Part shown: positions 43,715 to 54,440 of the stretch, piece after piece | Position numbering within the stretch: position 1 is the stretch's first letter | Layout: the number at the start of each line of letters is the position of its first letter | Assembly: GCA_023376005.1 (NCBI GenBank) | Contig: CM042141.1 | Coordinates: forward strand, 95,469,990-95,533,989 | Reading direction: 5' to 3' | Origin: Doryteuthis pealeii | Lineage: Eukaryota > Mollusca > Cephalopoda > Myopsida > Loliginidae | Length of the DNA stretch: 64,000 bases | The notes under the pieces: model-generated | Seen by the model: the letters and a program-made list of their open reading frames with translations, nothing else | The model's database searches: none | Told to the model about the DNA's origin: nothing | Position numbers and translations under genes: made by a program

Positions 43715-44147
43715 TAATATTTATGTTTTTGCTTGAAGGCATTAGAATGCGATATCGATAAAATTGATAATTATAGAAGATAATAAATGACAAGTGAATT
43801 TCGCAAGAATACTCGGTGTGTCGAATATGTAGCAGACTGTTTAACTTAATTAAGTCTCATCAGGATATATCTAACGACTTCTCCGAAGAAAATCGAAACC
43901 GGGACTCAGTAGGATAGTCAAAACTCTATTGCTTCAGCACGGTACAGCAACGGAGAAATTCTCGAAATTAACCTGTCAATATATGAGACGTCTTACCATA
44001 TGAGGCAAGGGATGTTTGTTTATTTTAGAGCATGTTGATAAGTAATATATTAATATTTATTTTTGCTTGAAGGCAATTAAATGCGCCATATCGCATAAAA
44101 TTCGATAATTATGAAGATAATAATGACAAGTGAATTTCGCAAAGAAT
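43513..44147. repeat. Composite: dispersed repeat, AT microsatellite and two direct ~100 bp copies
   Basis: 43545-43650 matches 13500-13660. AT microsatellites lie at 43653-43716. TTTTTGCTTGAAGGCATTAG...GACAAGTGAATTTCGCAAGA at about 43728-43810 recurs at 44060-44145. Arm B shows the same arrangement. Confidence 0.75.
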
Positions 44148-44410
44148 TTACAACCTCTCCGTACGAGCAAGATATGACACAAGGTCAATTTCTTAAACGA
44201 GATTTAATGGGTTTTAATTCTTTTAGACTGGTTTACCTAGCTAAAGTTAAAGGCCCAGTCTGCCTATCTATTACATTGCTCGAGGGAGGGTAAGTTGGAT
44301 TAAAAACTTTCCAAGGGCATTAGCGTTATGGTGAACAATGCAAACAGCTTCGTCGCAGGATTATAAACTAGATCGACGAGTCCATTTCCTATACTCTAAC
44401 CATTACAAGC
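44148..44410 (-). mobile_element. RepC SINE, arm A copy
   Basis: ATGACACAAGGTCAATTTCT through TCTTTTAGACTGGTTTACCT to the tRNA-like head at the right, partly lost. Counterpart of 57838-58108. Confidence 0.8.
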
Positions 44411-44794
44411 CCTCACCTAAAGTATGTTATTCTTTATATACTAAGCAAAGGAAGGAGAAGATAAGGATAAACTCATTTACACTTTTAAGAATATTAACCT
44501 TTATAAATATACAGGAGAGTATCTATGCATGACAGGTAGGGCAATGCCTGGGCGCCACTAAAGGGGAGCCATGAGAGGTATGACAGCGCATTTTCCCCAT
44601 TTTTCTTTTGCATTGCTATTTCAGATAAGCGCAGTTTCCATCGGCATCTGTGCGAGTTTCATTCAGTTAAGAAAAAATGAATACTTTTGTTTTTGAGAGC
44701 CTCGATGGGTAGGGGACTGGTTTTTGCTCTGGCTAAGAGAAAACTGAAATAAATAAATAATAAAACAGACTTTGACGTCATCAATAACAATTTG
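44411..44794. repeat. RepF copy (44465-44690) with flanks
   Basis: GCATGACAGGTAGGGCAATG and CATTTTCCCCATTTTTC match RepF; counterpart of 57548-57790. Confidence 0.75.
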
Positions 44795-45515
44795 CATGTG
44801 GTTGGTTGGATTTACGGCATGTAACATTTATTGGGTTATTTTAATGCCATAAGAAATTTTTTTTGTTTTGTTTGGTTGTTTTACGGAATATCAACCTCAG
44901 GGGTCATTTGATGCTGACTATTTTTTAAATAATTTTTCTTAATGGTCTCATTTTTCTATAGACCATGTTTTTCTATTTAACCATAAGAGGACCCTAAATG
45001 TATACACTCCGGTCAGAGTGGACGGAAGCAATGGGGAATAGAGGTGTTATATCCAGATCCAGAACTGGAAGCCTATCATCAGAAGAGTTTAACGTATCAA
45101 GGAACAAAACTTTTAGTACCTAGATAAAGAAAGGGTTGTGGGTTGCCTAAGGGCAAATAGGTATGGGGTACTCATAAAGGTGCTTAGGGTTTGACGTGAC
45201 AGCTGATTGATAGAGGCGGCCTCCGATACCGGTCTAACCTCAGTAGGTTAAGTGGAGTGGCGCAGGTCATTAGCCTGCTATACACAAAGACATTTTGTTT
45301 TAATTCATTTCTTATGGATTTGATTTTAAAAAAATTTTAACTCAATTTTTGAAACATTTTTTTAACTCAGTTTTCTATTTAACCCCATAGATGGACCCTA
45401 TCAGGTACTCACTCCGGTTAGGGTGGACCTGGGAGTATGGGGTGAGGGGGTAATTCACAATCCAGAACTCTAGAATTGGATCACTATTAGATAAAATTTA
45501 ACGTCATACCAAGGA
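44795..45515 (-). mobile_element. Two nested RepA copies, arm A
   Basis: Same nested arrangement as 56673-57438 in arm B, but deletion-rich here (for example GACCCTAAATGTATACACTC). The target-site duplication readable in arm B is blurred. Confidence 0.75.
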
Positions 45516-45920
45516 AAAATTTGCATAATGAAACAAGGTAAATTGTAATTTTTAGTAGTGTCAAATTGTTATTAAAGATAATGTAATTGTTATATAGTAT
45601 TATACCACATCATACGTTGATGTATAACAGAGAGAGAGAGAGAGGAAGACAGACAGACAGACGAGAAGAGGAGATACATTAGAGTATAGTTGATAAATAG
45701 AGATGATGGTGGTCTTTCTTGGTAACTTCTGATTCTGCTAGTTGCTGCTAAACTTCGTCACTGGTCTATCTAGTCGCATTTTCATGGGCTGCTGTAAGGG
45801 TTTCCTTTGGGTTGGTCTTTGTGGTTAATTCTTCTTTGGCTGGCTGGTCATTGTCTAATATTTAATAACAAAAAGACTTGGTTTCTTATTATAAAGTTTA
45901 TTTTCCTAATCATGATGCGG
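45516..45920. other. Inner end of arm A, unassigned; (GA)n/(GACA)n at 45628-45662
   Basis: Homologous to 56225-56655 up to the gap edge. No gene signal. Frames running into the N gap are meaningless. Confidence 0.6.
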
Positions 45921-46020
45921 NNNNNNNNNNNNNNNNNNNNNNNNNNNNNNNNNNNNNNNNNNNNNNNNNNNNNNNNNNNNNNNNNNNNNNNNNNNNNNNN
46001 NNNNNNNNNNNNNNNNNNNN
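45921..46020. other. Assembly gap (100 N)
   Basis: Exactly 100 undetermined bases, the conventional size for a gap of unknown length. It lies at the inner end of arm A. Confidence 1.
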
Positions 46021-46084
46021 GAGAGATAGGAAAATTTTAGCAATGAAAGATGGAGCTGAGGGAGAGTACGTTTCATTTGTTCTA

Positions 46085-46200
46085 TTTTTCGATTTATACC
46101 CCCCTCTGTTTTAAATCTTTTTATCGGCATTCTTATTTAGTTTCATTAGCCTTTCTATTGAATTTATTTTTATACATTATAATTTAAATACATGCACTTG
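46085..46200 (+). mobile_element. Helitron-like repeat body (same family as 16384 and 24460)
   Basis: TTTATCGGCATTCTTATTTA, GTTTCATTAGCCTTTCTATT and a degraded end (TACATGCACTTGGAGTGGCA). The CTAG terminus is not preserved. Confidence 0.5.
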
Positions 46201-46403
46201 GAGTGGCATATTATTGCAGTCTAAATAATACAATTATCAACTATATAGACATGATATTTTATTTTCCTTTCTTTCATTTCTGTGATGATCGATTCAGCCT
46301 ACCTACAGTCTTATGTCTTGGATATCTTCCATTTGAATCCATCGAGCAAATCAATGAAGATACCAATGATCTTTCAAGAGTTTGAACACTAAAACAAATA
46401 TCT
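46201..46403. other. No recognisable feature
   Basis: Short frames only. Confidence 0.4.
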
Positions 46404-46437
46404 TCAATAATAATAATGAATAATAATATAATAACTA
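46404..46437 (+). repeat. AAT-rich microsatellite before the LINE fragment
   Basis: AATAATAATAATGAATAATA followed by ATATAATAA. See the R4/Dong-like LINE next to it. Confidence 0.8.
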
Positions 46438-46439
46438 GT

Positions 46440-47640
46440 CTTGTCAACATAGGGAGCGTAGATGTAACATCCAAGGACTCGAGAATACACAACAAAAAGA
46501 GCAAAGAAGATTACTTTTGGCACACATAACATCAGCTGAACATATGGAACCAAACAGAAAAACAACGAAACAAAAAACAGAAAATGGGAAGAAAAAACAC
46601 ATATTGGATACTTCAACGGGCAAATTGGAGAGGGTTGTACATTTAACCCCCAGACTTTTGGGGGCAAAAAACCATTGGTTAAGAAGAGGAAAACCTTTAA
46701 GAAAGAAACTTTGAATCGCTAATAATTGCTGCACAAACAATGCCATAAGAACAAATTTATCAAACAAATGATAAGACACAGAATAGAAGTTTAGATATAC
46801 AGAGAGTGATATTGCTAACCATGTATTAAGTGAATGTAGCAAATAGCACAATGGAATACAAAACTAGGTCAAACTGCGGTTGAAAGGTGATCCACTGAGA
46901 TTATGCAAAAAACAAAATTTTATGACCCTACAACAAATGGTATATGCATAACCCAGGAATCTGTTTTTAAGAGATGAAACGCATATCAAGGACTTGGAGA
47001 CTTAAGACGGATCACCTGCTATCCCAGCTAGAAGACCAATCTAGTATGATTAAGAAAAAAACAGAGAACTATGTCATCTGGTAGATTTTGCAGTTCCAGC
47101 TGATCATTGGGTGAGATGAGGAAAAAGAAAAGAAGACAATAACTGCTTGAAAAAGCAGTGATATGAGGGTGAAAAGTGAATTGTATGTTGTTGCCACTAG
47201 GAACGATCCCAAAAACCTTGAAAAAAATACTAGAGGAACTGGAAATCAGGAAGAATTGAAATCATTCAGACAACAGCATTGCTGAAATCAGCTAGAATAC
47301 CCCAAAAATAGTCCTTCTTTAACAATTGGTGTGTCTGGATGGTTCAGTTCTTTTCTCTGTTTTCTAAACTGTTGGGACCATATCAAACTTACAAAAAAAT
47401 ATTGTGGAACACTGAAGGCTAAAGTGTACAATTGTAATTGGTGCACTTGAAAGGTCCCACAATGGGGATTTAGAAAAAGAATCTGGATGGAATGGAATCA
47501 GAAGGTGATCGAAACGATCAAACAACAGCATGACTTAAAATCGGCTGATACTCGAAGATCCTGGCATACCTGAGAGACTTGCTGTCACTCAGCCTCTAGT
47601 GAACTACCAGTAAGGACGTGTGTGAAAACTGTCATAGTAA
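46440..47640 (+). pseudogene. R4/Dong-like LINE 3' portion, copy a
   Basis: With frameshifts one reads DSRIHNKKSKEDYF, SLIIAAQTNAIR, SKCSK-type relics, HWRLCKKQNF, IPARRPI (about 47020) and LVDFAVPADHW (about 47078). In intact relatives this is a C-x2-C...H...C motif followed by a restriction-like endonuclease (RPD...D) domain downstream of the RT. The D of RPD is lost by a 2 bp deletion. Terminal coding (IEIIQTTALLKSARI, about 47255-47300) is followed by a second, decayed version of the last ~200 bp (47410-47620). Many indels; dead. Confidence 0.7.
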
Positions 47641-47695
47641 AGATATATAATAATATATAATCAATAATATAATAATATAAACTCAACAGCGAAAC
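47641..47695 (+). repeat. AATAT-rich microsatellite between LINE copies
   Basis: ATAATAATATATAATCAATA and ATATAATAATATAA separate copy a from copy b. Confidence 0.8.
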
Positions 47696-49118
47696 CTGAT
47701 CAAAGGATTAATACCTGGCACTGTCCCCATTAAATACCTCAGGACCACTTCTTAAAATGACAAAGAAAGCAACTCAGACAACATAGACCAAAGGACGAGA
47801 AAATTAATGACAATGACAAGGCTGCTCCACCCTAGAGATGATAGAGATAGATTGTATGTGTTCAGAAAGGAAGGGGGAAGAGTCTCCTCCCCTCCCCTCC
47901 TCTCATCCGTGCAACATAGAGGAATGCGTAGAAACCACACTCCAGCAACTGAGATTACACAAGGAAGAGCAAAGACAAACTGACTTTGCGGCCAACATAG
48001 AAACGGCAGGTGACAAACAAAAAAACGTCAAAGACTAGAAAACAAAAATGAATGAAAACAATTATCGGACGCTTCAAACGACAATAGAAGAGGTTGCACA
48101 TTGAAAAGTGGAATGGTAAGAAAAGGAAACCTCACAAAGAGAAACAGATCACTTATAATTGCGCACACCAATAAATGCCCAATAAGAAACAAACTACATC
48201 AAGCAAAATGATAAGACCAACAAAATAGTAAATGTAGACTTTGCGGTAAGAGATGGACTGTAACCATATACTCTGCGAATGTAGGCAACTAGCCACGAGA
48301 ATACAAAAACTAGACACGACTGGGTTGGGGAGGTGATCACTGGATTATGCAAAAAATTTAATTTTGACCACACAACAAAACTGGTATATGCATAAACCAG
48401 AATCTTTCTTGAGAACGAAACGCACAAATTCTCTGGGACTTTGAGATGAATACTGGATCACTCAGTATCCCAGCAGCAAGGCCAGACCTAGCTGTTGGAT
48501 AAACAAAAAAGAAGAACTGTGCAACTGGTGGATTTGCAGGTGCCAGCAGATCACAGAGTGAAGTATAAAGAAAATGAACAAAATAGACAAATATCTGGAC
48601 CTTGCACAGAGAACTTGAAAAGTTATGGAATATGAAGTGGAAAGTGATACAGATTGAGGTTCGGTGCACTTGGCAACAGTCCCAAAAGGATTAGAAAGGC
48701 TTGGAAAAAGTTTGGGATATCAGAGAAGGATTGAAACCATCAGAACACTGCACTGCTGAATCTGCCCAGAATACTCAGAAGGTCCTGGGACCTGAGGAGA
48801 CTTGCCTGTCACTCCAGATCAGTGAAAGCCATCAGCTACACTGATGTGAAAACTCAAAAGAGTTAAATAAAATAATGAAATTGTGTCCTTGGAACGGTCC
48901 GGCAAAGATCCTGAAAAAGAATTTGGGAAGAACTGGAATCAGAGGAAGATCGAGCCCATTCCAAACTACAGCATTGTTGAGATCGGCTAGAATGCTCAGC
49001 AAGAGTTCCTGGATACCTGAGGAGACTTGTGTCACTCCAAGGAGGCGCCCTTTCCAAAAAGGGGAAAACCATTTCTTTGGGCTACGGGGGGGCAAGGTGT
49101 TTGGGGAAACTTTCAATT
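47696..49118 (+). pseudogene. R4/Dong-like LINE 3' portion, copy b
   Basis: Order: DRLYVFRKEGGR (about 47850), IEECVETTLQQLRLHKEEQR (47920-47978), CRLCGK (about 48235), ILWDFEM (about 48430), IPAARPDL (48470-48490), the VDFAVPADHR equivalent (48530-48555), RELEKLWNMK (about 48605). A terminal TTALLRSAR stretch occurs twice (about 48745 and 48965). The RPD-x(n)-D layout fits a restriction-like endonuclease of R2/R4-type LINEs. Frameshifts occur every 50-150 bp. The RT itself is not included. Confidence 0.75.
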
Positions 49119-49190
49119 AATAATAATTTATAAATTTATTAATTCAATTTTTTAATTTATTATTATTATTATCATTATATTATTATTTAG
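49119..49190 (+). repeat. TAA/ATT microsatellite after LINE copy b
   Basis: AATAATAATTTATAAATTTA then TTATTATTATTATCATTATA. It closes copy b the way 47641-47695 closes copy a. Confidence 0.85.
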
Positions 49191-49727
49191 AGAGAAGAAG
49201 AACTGCAAGATGAGATCTTAATTACTAATTACCTAGGAGCAGCCAAAGAACACAGTTAAGATATTGAACAACTCTTTAGAGGCAGAATGACATCCTCAAT
49301 TGACAAATACAGTACTCTAATCAGCTGTATCTATATATAAGCTTTACAATTCTCTCTATTGATAAAGTGTAACACTGTTGATGCATTAAGGAAAACTGTA
49401 CATTAAAGATGGCAATGAAATCTTTGCTAGACATCTTTGCTACTTGTCAACTGAACCTGGGGCATCCTTGGAATTTCTTCTTCTTCTTTCTTCTTCTTCT
49501 TCTTCTCTTCTTCTTCTTGTTCATCAAACCATGCTGATTAAGCCAAAGATTATGCTTTAAAAGTTCTAACGCTATCGATTCGTGTAAAGCTGATCAGACA
49601 TTCATAAAGGTACAATAGTATAAACCGTATACACAACCTTTCAACTTAACATCTATTTTCTGATGAATATCGAGTTCGATCATCACCGATATGTTATATA
49701 CAGTTCGGCCTTGTTACAATCCTTACA
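49191..49727. other. No recognisable feature; (TTC)n at 49478-49520
   Basis: Apart from the TTC/CTT microsatellite nothing is identifiable. Confidence 0.5.
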
Positions 49728-49845
49728 ATTCGGAGTGAAGAGGGGTATCTGGGACGAAGGTACTCTACACTTCCCCAAAGGTCTAGAATTTGGAATTTCA
49801 TTAATATATGCAGTTCTACATCCAGGCATTGGGGTAGAGTGACAA
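49728..49845 (-). mobile_element. RepA fragment, diverged
   Basis: TTCGGAGTGAAGAGGGGTAT, CTACACTTCCCCAAAGGTCT and AGAATTTGGAATTTCATTAA follow the RepA middle region. Confidence 0.55.
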
Positions 49846-50199
49846 CATTTGAAGATTTTGTAATAGATAATATCTTATTAATATCCATTCTTGGTATGTT
49901 CCTAGGATAAATAAAACTTGGTAGTTTTTTATTTAGAAGAAAATTAATTCTCTAATTAAAAAGGGAATTGTTAATGTACTTACTTATTTATGGGCGTATT
50001 GTAGTTTATATATTTCAAAATCCTCTACTTCTTTACATGGATATTATTCATTATTTTACTCTATACCAGTTTTGTATTGATTGATTTAATAGCATGTTTA
50101 ACTGTCTGGGGTTACGTTTTCATGCCTAAGAGTTATTAGAATCGCATTCCCATTGGAAACAGACGACTATGCGTTGTATCGCTTTCGCTCGAATCTCGT
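49846..50199. other. No recognisable feature
   Basis: A+T-rich; nothing identified. Confidence 0.5.
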
Positions 50200-50465
50200 T
50201 CTCTTTCTCTCATCATCTTTTCCCAGTCTCTTTTCTTTTACTTTCTTTCTTGTATTGGTTTCTTTTTCTTTCGTTGTGTAGCAGTTCTTTTTTCTTTCTT
50301 TTCTTTTCCCACAGTCAAAACGAATGGTCCATTTATTTTCTGAGGTGAAACTGGTTGTAAAATTCGACACTTGCTTCATTGTTCTAATACACCCGATCCA
50401 ATGCTCTTGATCTGTCTTTCTTCTTTCCATTCCATCTTCATTCAATTGAAACATCAAATCGAATG
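50200..50465 (-). repeat. RepE dispersed repeat, pyrimidine-rich copy
   Basis: CGAATGGTCCATTTATTTTC and the T/C-rich CTTTCTTTTCTTTTCCCACA block correspond to RepE in minus orientation. The distal part is diverged. Confidence 0.55.
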
Positions 50466-51149
50466 GGACCTATTATCTGACGTGATGATAGGACATGACA
50501 CACGGGAAGTACAAGCGTTTTGATGATTAGATAGTTATTATTTGATTCCTATTAGAAGAGTCATAGGCAACTTGCTATATTTCATATTTAATAAAGAAAC
50601 GATTCACTGTATTGACAGATCTTTATTGTTATCAATTTGAGGAAATTATCTCTCCATGCAAAGAATAAAAGGAGAGAAAAAACTGTTGTGAGATTGAGTG
50701 GGCAGAAAAACGGTAACGACCTCCCTTGAGAAATTGATGTGATTCCTTGGAGAGCATTTGTGAAGAATTATGCCTTTTCGCGATTCTCTTCAGGTCTATT
50801 AACTGAAGATACGGAAGTGAAAGGTACTTTTTACTTTTCGATTTAACAAATCAGTGATCACGTGACATTTCTGGCGCCAAACGCTGACTATAAATGTTAA
50901 TAAGGATTAATCATTGCTTTTTTGTTTAGTGAAAAGAACGGACATCTCAAAGAAGTAATGTTCCCTTCTTACCTGACTAACTGTTAACATACGGCTAACC
51001 AGCTGTCAATTTTTTCCCACAATCAATAGTCTCTGTGGAAGGGTATGACTGAGCCTAGCTCTCTCCATTGAAAGAACACTGTGTTAGATATAAAATAAAA
51101 TGAAATAAGATCCAATAAGAAATAAAATTCAAAAAAATACATAGAATCT
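50466..51149. other. No recognisable feature
   Basis: No family, RNA gene or coding signature seen. Confidence 0.5.
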
Positions 51150-51432
51150 TAAACTGCTGTAGGATCGAAAATCACTGAAATAGTAATAATCTCCTGGTAT
51201 TTATTAAGATTAGTTGGTTTAAGAACCACATATCTGAGGCACCCTGTGAGGATCGAAATCACTAGAATAGTAATATCTCCTGGGTATTTATTAGAATTAG
51301 TTTGGTTTAGACCACATATCTGAGGCACCCTGTGAGGATCGAAATCACTGAATTAGAAATAAATCTCTGGCGGTATTTATTAGATTAGTTTGGTTTAAGA
51401 CCACATATCTGAGTCACCCTGTGAGGATATTT
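51150..51432 (+). repeat. Tandem repeat, ~88 bp unit, three copies
   Basis: CACATATCTGAGGCACCCTG, TGAGGATCGAAATCACT and TATTTATTAGA(A)TTAG recur three times in the same order with small indels. Confidence 0.92.
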
Positions 51433-51751
51433 TCACCAATTAACAGAAGAGTATGGCGAATCATGATGGATGTCAAAAACGTCTGCAAGTGGTGTAGGGA
51501 ATTGCAAGGACAACGAGGTTCATCGTATCGTTGTCGCCATGCCAGCGAGCCTAGTATCTCATGGCATACAAAATAATTATGCCATAAGCGTCTACAAAAA
51601 AGCATCGGCCAAAATGGTGATAATGAGGAAAATAGAAAATTATGTAAAAAATAGATACATGTTCAATTTATTACAATAAACAATCCAAATTTGTACGAGG
51701 ATGACACAAGGTCAATTTCTTAAGCTGATAGATACTATTGTAGTTGAAAAT
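51433..51751. other. Unassigned; RepC tail fragment at 51698-51726
   Basis: ACGAGGATGACACAAGGTCA and ATTTCTTAAGC is a RepC tail remnant. The 69-codon frame at 51470-51679 has no domain. Confidence 0.45.
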
Positions 51752-51975
51752 AAAGTCTACGATTGGTATCAGCCAAAACAGCGAAGGAGTCTATCCCATT
51801 TTCGCTAGCACTAGATCAGGGAGATTATTTTTGCTGACGTGGAGCACCACATCTACTGTCAGCTCCCAGATGTTTCACCGCGAGATCAGATACCAAGGTG
51901 TTCTACTTATGCACTGAGTTAACGAGGACTGGTATCGAACCCGGAAACTTCGATTCATAGGGGAATGCTCAGACA
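51752..51975 (-). mobile_element. RepD tRNA-derived SINE
   Basis: GATTGGTATCAGCC at the 3' side, body CACATCTACTGTCAGCTCCC, box B complement GGTATCGAACCCGG, matching RepD in minus orientation. The box A half is partly lost. Confidence 0.75.
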
Positions 51976-52089
51976 TTTTCATTTATTTTTTCATAGTTTG
52001 TATTTAGCCATCTCCAATCTCAGATGAAACACAGGGTCATTTTTTTACCGGGAAGCTTTTAAACTTCACATGGAAAGGAAGAGGAGATC

Positions 52090-52350
52090 TCTCAAAGTAG
52101 TTTTGACTAACGAGAGAGAGTATCTTTGAAATCAGTTTTCCTTTCTCCTAGGAACCGGTGCCTACCCAAGGTTATTGAAGCCCTGTCTGTCTACAATTTA
52201 TCCATAGCTGAAGGGAGAATAGTTGGATTCATAGTTTCCAATAGTATCAGTGCTATGTGAAATACAAACAGTTGCGTCTAGGATTTGAATTCTGTTCACA
52301 TCGTCCATTTTCCTACGACTATAACCATTCACACACCACGCCTATGTTAA
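52090..52350 (-). mobile_element. RepC SINE
   Basis: TTTTCCTTTCTCCTAGGAAC, TAGTTGGATTCATAGTTTCC, and the tRNA-like head complemented at the right (GGATTTGAATTC as box B, TACGACTATAACCATTCACA as box A). The tail diverges to the GAGAGAGTATCTTTG variant. Confidence 0.8.
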
Positions 52351-52565
52351 GTTATTTATAAGAGAAGAATATACAAATAAGTTCATCTCTTGGCTGAAAC
52401 CAGAAGACAATTGATATAAATTGCCAATGAAGTTCAATATTGGAGTTAACGATGCAGCGAATAACAGTCCCCATTGGTAGTTGGATATGATGAAGTTAAT
52501 AAGGCATATAGTAAAGTAACAACATGTATTTACAATAACCACATCATTGAGGCCGTTTTATTTTA
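52342..52565 (-). repeat. RepI dispersed repeat
   Basis: Inverted counterpart of 36517-36725, joined in the same way to a RepC-like head. Confidence 0.8.
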
Positions 52566-52748
52566 ACCCAATGCTTTGGTCTTATTAGGAGATAAATATT
52601 GCTTTGGATTTGAACTCGTCTCGCCGTGTTCATTTCCTGCGATGCTAACCATTACACCACGTGCCTCTAATGAATATCGACTGAGCTGAACTAAACTACT
52701 ATAGTAGAAGAGACATTTAACTTTTCTAAAGAAACAAGTAAAGTTAGT
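52535..52748 (-). repeat. Direct repeat X left of the LTR (RepC-like head with own tail)
   Basis: CATTGAGGCCGTTTTATTTT, TGGATTTGAACTCGTCTCGC (box B complement) and CCATTACACCACGTGCCTCT (box A complement), ending TTTTCTAAAGAAACAAGT. The same block is repeated at 53341-53548. Confidence 0.8.
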
Positions 52749-53330
52749 GTTATACAACAGAAATAAATATCTTCCTGATTCACAAATTCCCCCAACTCAA
52801 AACACCCAACACCAACAAAAAAAATTAAAACACTCCAGATAGAATCCAACAATATATATTTGGTTTAAAGGAATGTAACATCAACAGGATGTTGACCCGA
52901 CAGTAGCTTCAACACAATGAACAAACATGTCTTTGTGCATGAGGCTCCGCACAAGCTTCCGATTTCTAAATTAACAGACAATTAAAAAAGGTCCCGTTTT
53001 CAACCTATCATAAAACTTTCACACCAAATCTGATTTCGATCTCAAACACGGCTATAAACGGCCGACTAAAAGTTAACGGTACTGTACACAGAAGAAATTC
53101 ACGCGTTACATTTCAGACAAGATCAAAGACAGCTGAACTTACTGACTCACACCGCATCACCACGCCCACTCAACCAAGTCAAGATCAGACTTTCTCCCGT
53201 CGCCTCCTGAGCTCATACCGAGTGGAAAATATTTTAAGTCTACCAGCTTCTGTTTATTCAAAATAAACGAAATTAAATCCAATCCTCTCATCCGTTTTCT
53301 TTGCAAACATACACTTGTCTATAACAATAT
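52749..53330 (+). mobile_element. LTR, copy 3, between direct repeats
   Basis: Starts TGTTATACAACAG, contains TGTTGACCCGACAGTAGCTT and CGGCCGACTAAAAGTTAACG as in the other two copies, and fades near CTATAACAATATATC. No clean 4-5 bp target duplication. Instead it lies between two direct ~205 bp copies of repeat X. Confidence 0.8.
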
Positions 53331-53340
53331 ATCTAAATTA

Positions 53341-53548
53341 CACGACACCATTGAGGCCGTTTATTTTAACACAATGCTTTGATGATATTGGGAGATAAAT
53401 ATCACCTTTGGATTTGAACTTGTCTCGCCATGTCCATTTCCTACGATGGTAACCATTACACCACGCGCCTCCAACTTGATATAGACTTAGCTAAACCAAA
53501 CTACTCTAGTAGTAAAGGTATTTAAATTTTCTAAAGAAACAATGAAGT
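53341..53548 (-). repeat. Direct repeat X right of the LTR
   Basis: CATTGAGGCCGTTTATTTTA, GGATTTGAACTTGTCTCGCC and CATTACACCACGCGCCTCCA, ending TTTCTAAAGAAACAATG. About 90 percent like the left copy by eye. Confidence 0.8.
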
Positions 53549-54207
53549 TGTCTACCTTACATCCAATTGAAAAGGATCTTCCCTTTCCGTTGAATGGGCG
53601 CATCTCATGTATTTCAGCTACTTTGATCGGGGGGGGAGTAGAATGGCACATCGGCGTTTTAATACTTTGCAAGGAAGGGAATTGCATTTTCCTGCTGTTT
53701 AAAAAGAAGCAACATCAATCACCGAGACTTTTATGAAGTGAGGCCATTTTCTTGCGAGGCAACATTTCACTTTTAAATAACCGACCAATGCTCAGCGGCT
53801 TTCATGTTTGGTTATTGAAAACGCACCAAGATCAAAAATAGTAACTTCAAGAACGCAGAGTTGAACTCTCCTGTCTGCCTTTTCGTTATTCAATCAGATA
53901 CAGAACTGGGAACAAGATGTTGGTTCTGATTATTGACAAGGGCATTTTATGTTTTGCTCCATCATCAACAACACTTAATGGCTGTATCAAGCACTGTGTC
54001 TCTGGAAATCATCCAGCTAGATCACCGAAGTAGCAGCGATGAGCCTGTATAATGCTTAATGGGACTACCTCAGCAAAAGCAGGTACTACAAGCAATCTGA
54101 GTCCTTTGTTTATCAAAATGACTTTCTTCGGTATTAAATATATCCATGGATTTTATTCAATTTAATCTATTGAATGTTGCCCCAAAAAACCAATACAGCG
54201 GTCATAG
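53549..54207. other. No recognised family
   Basis: Composition nearer balanced than the surroundings, with antisense open frames of 64-66 codons at 53487-53736 and no domain. A unique-looking stretch and therefore a possible remnant of single-copy sequence. Confidence 0.35.
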
Positions 54208-54440
54208 ATTAAAACTAGCTCAGTCGTAGAGCGTCCGACTAGGAATCACAAGTTCCTGGTTTGATACCGGCCCTCCCCAACTCAGCGTATGATTACAACA
54301 GGAATCTGTGCGGTAAAGTGAGGAACTGATGGTAGTGTGGTGATCCACCTCAGACGCCAAAACAATCTCCTTGTCTAGCGCTACTGAAAGAGGATAGACT
54401 CTCTCACTCTCTGGCTGATACCAACTAGTCCACCCAATGA
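54208..54440 (+). mobile_element. RepD tRNA-derived SINE, best copy
   Basis: tRNA-like head with box A TAGCTCAGTCGTAGAGCGTC and box B GGTTTGATACCGGC, spacing about 36 nt as in a tRNA gene. The body CTCAGACGCCAAAACAATCT and end TGGCTGATACCAAC follow. It cannot be a tRNA gene because no acceptor stem closes it. Confidence 0.85.

Larger units (their letters stand above)
39255..45920 (+). repeat. Large inverted duplication, arm A (~6.7 kb)
   Basis: Colinear in reverse complement with 56225-63515. Anchors: 39262-39320 with 63455-63510; 39655-39725 with 63034-63110; 40475-40660 with 62050-62250; 41040-41590 with 61080-61625; 42075-42235 with 60106-60245; 43184-43512 with 58767-59120; 44148-44410 with 57838-58108; 45590-45905 with 56240-56570. 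From about 42.7 kb on, arm A lacks many single bases present in arm B. It runs into the N gap. Confidence 0.92.

Noticed and set aside
45807..46130. Frames spanning the N gap on both strands
   Set aside because: They exist only because the N bases are treated as open; no real sequence supports them.
46440..49118. A functional LINE
   Set aside because: Frameshifts and stops occur every 50-150 bp and the RT domain is absent.
51150..51432. CRISPR-like array
   Set aside because: The repeats are contiguous ~88 bp tandem units without unique spacers, in a eukaryotic setting.
54208..54270. tRNA gene (box A and box B present)
   Set aside because: No 7 bp acceptor stem closes around the boxes and no normal anticodon arm can be drawn. 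The same head recurs in three other RepD copies, so it is a SINE head.
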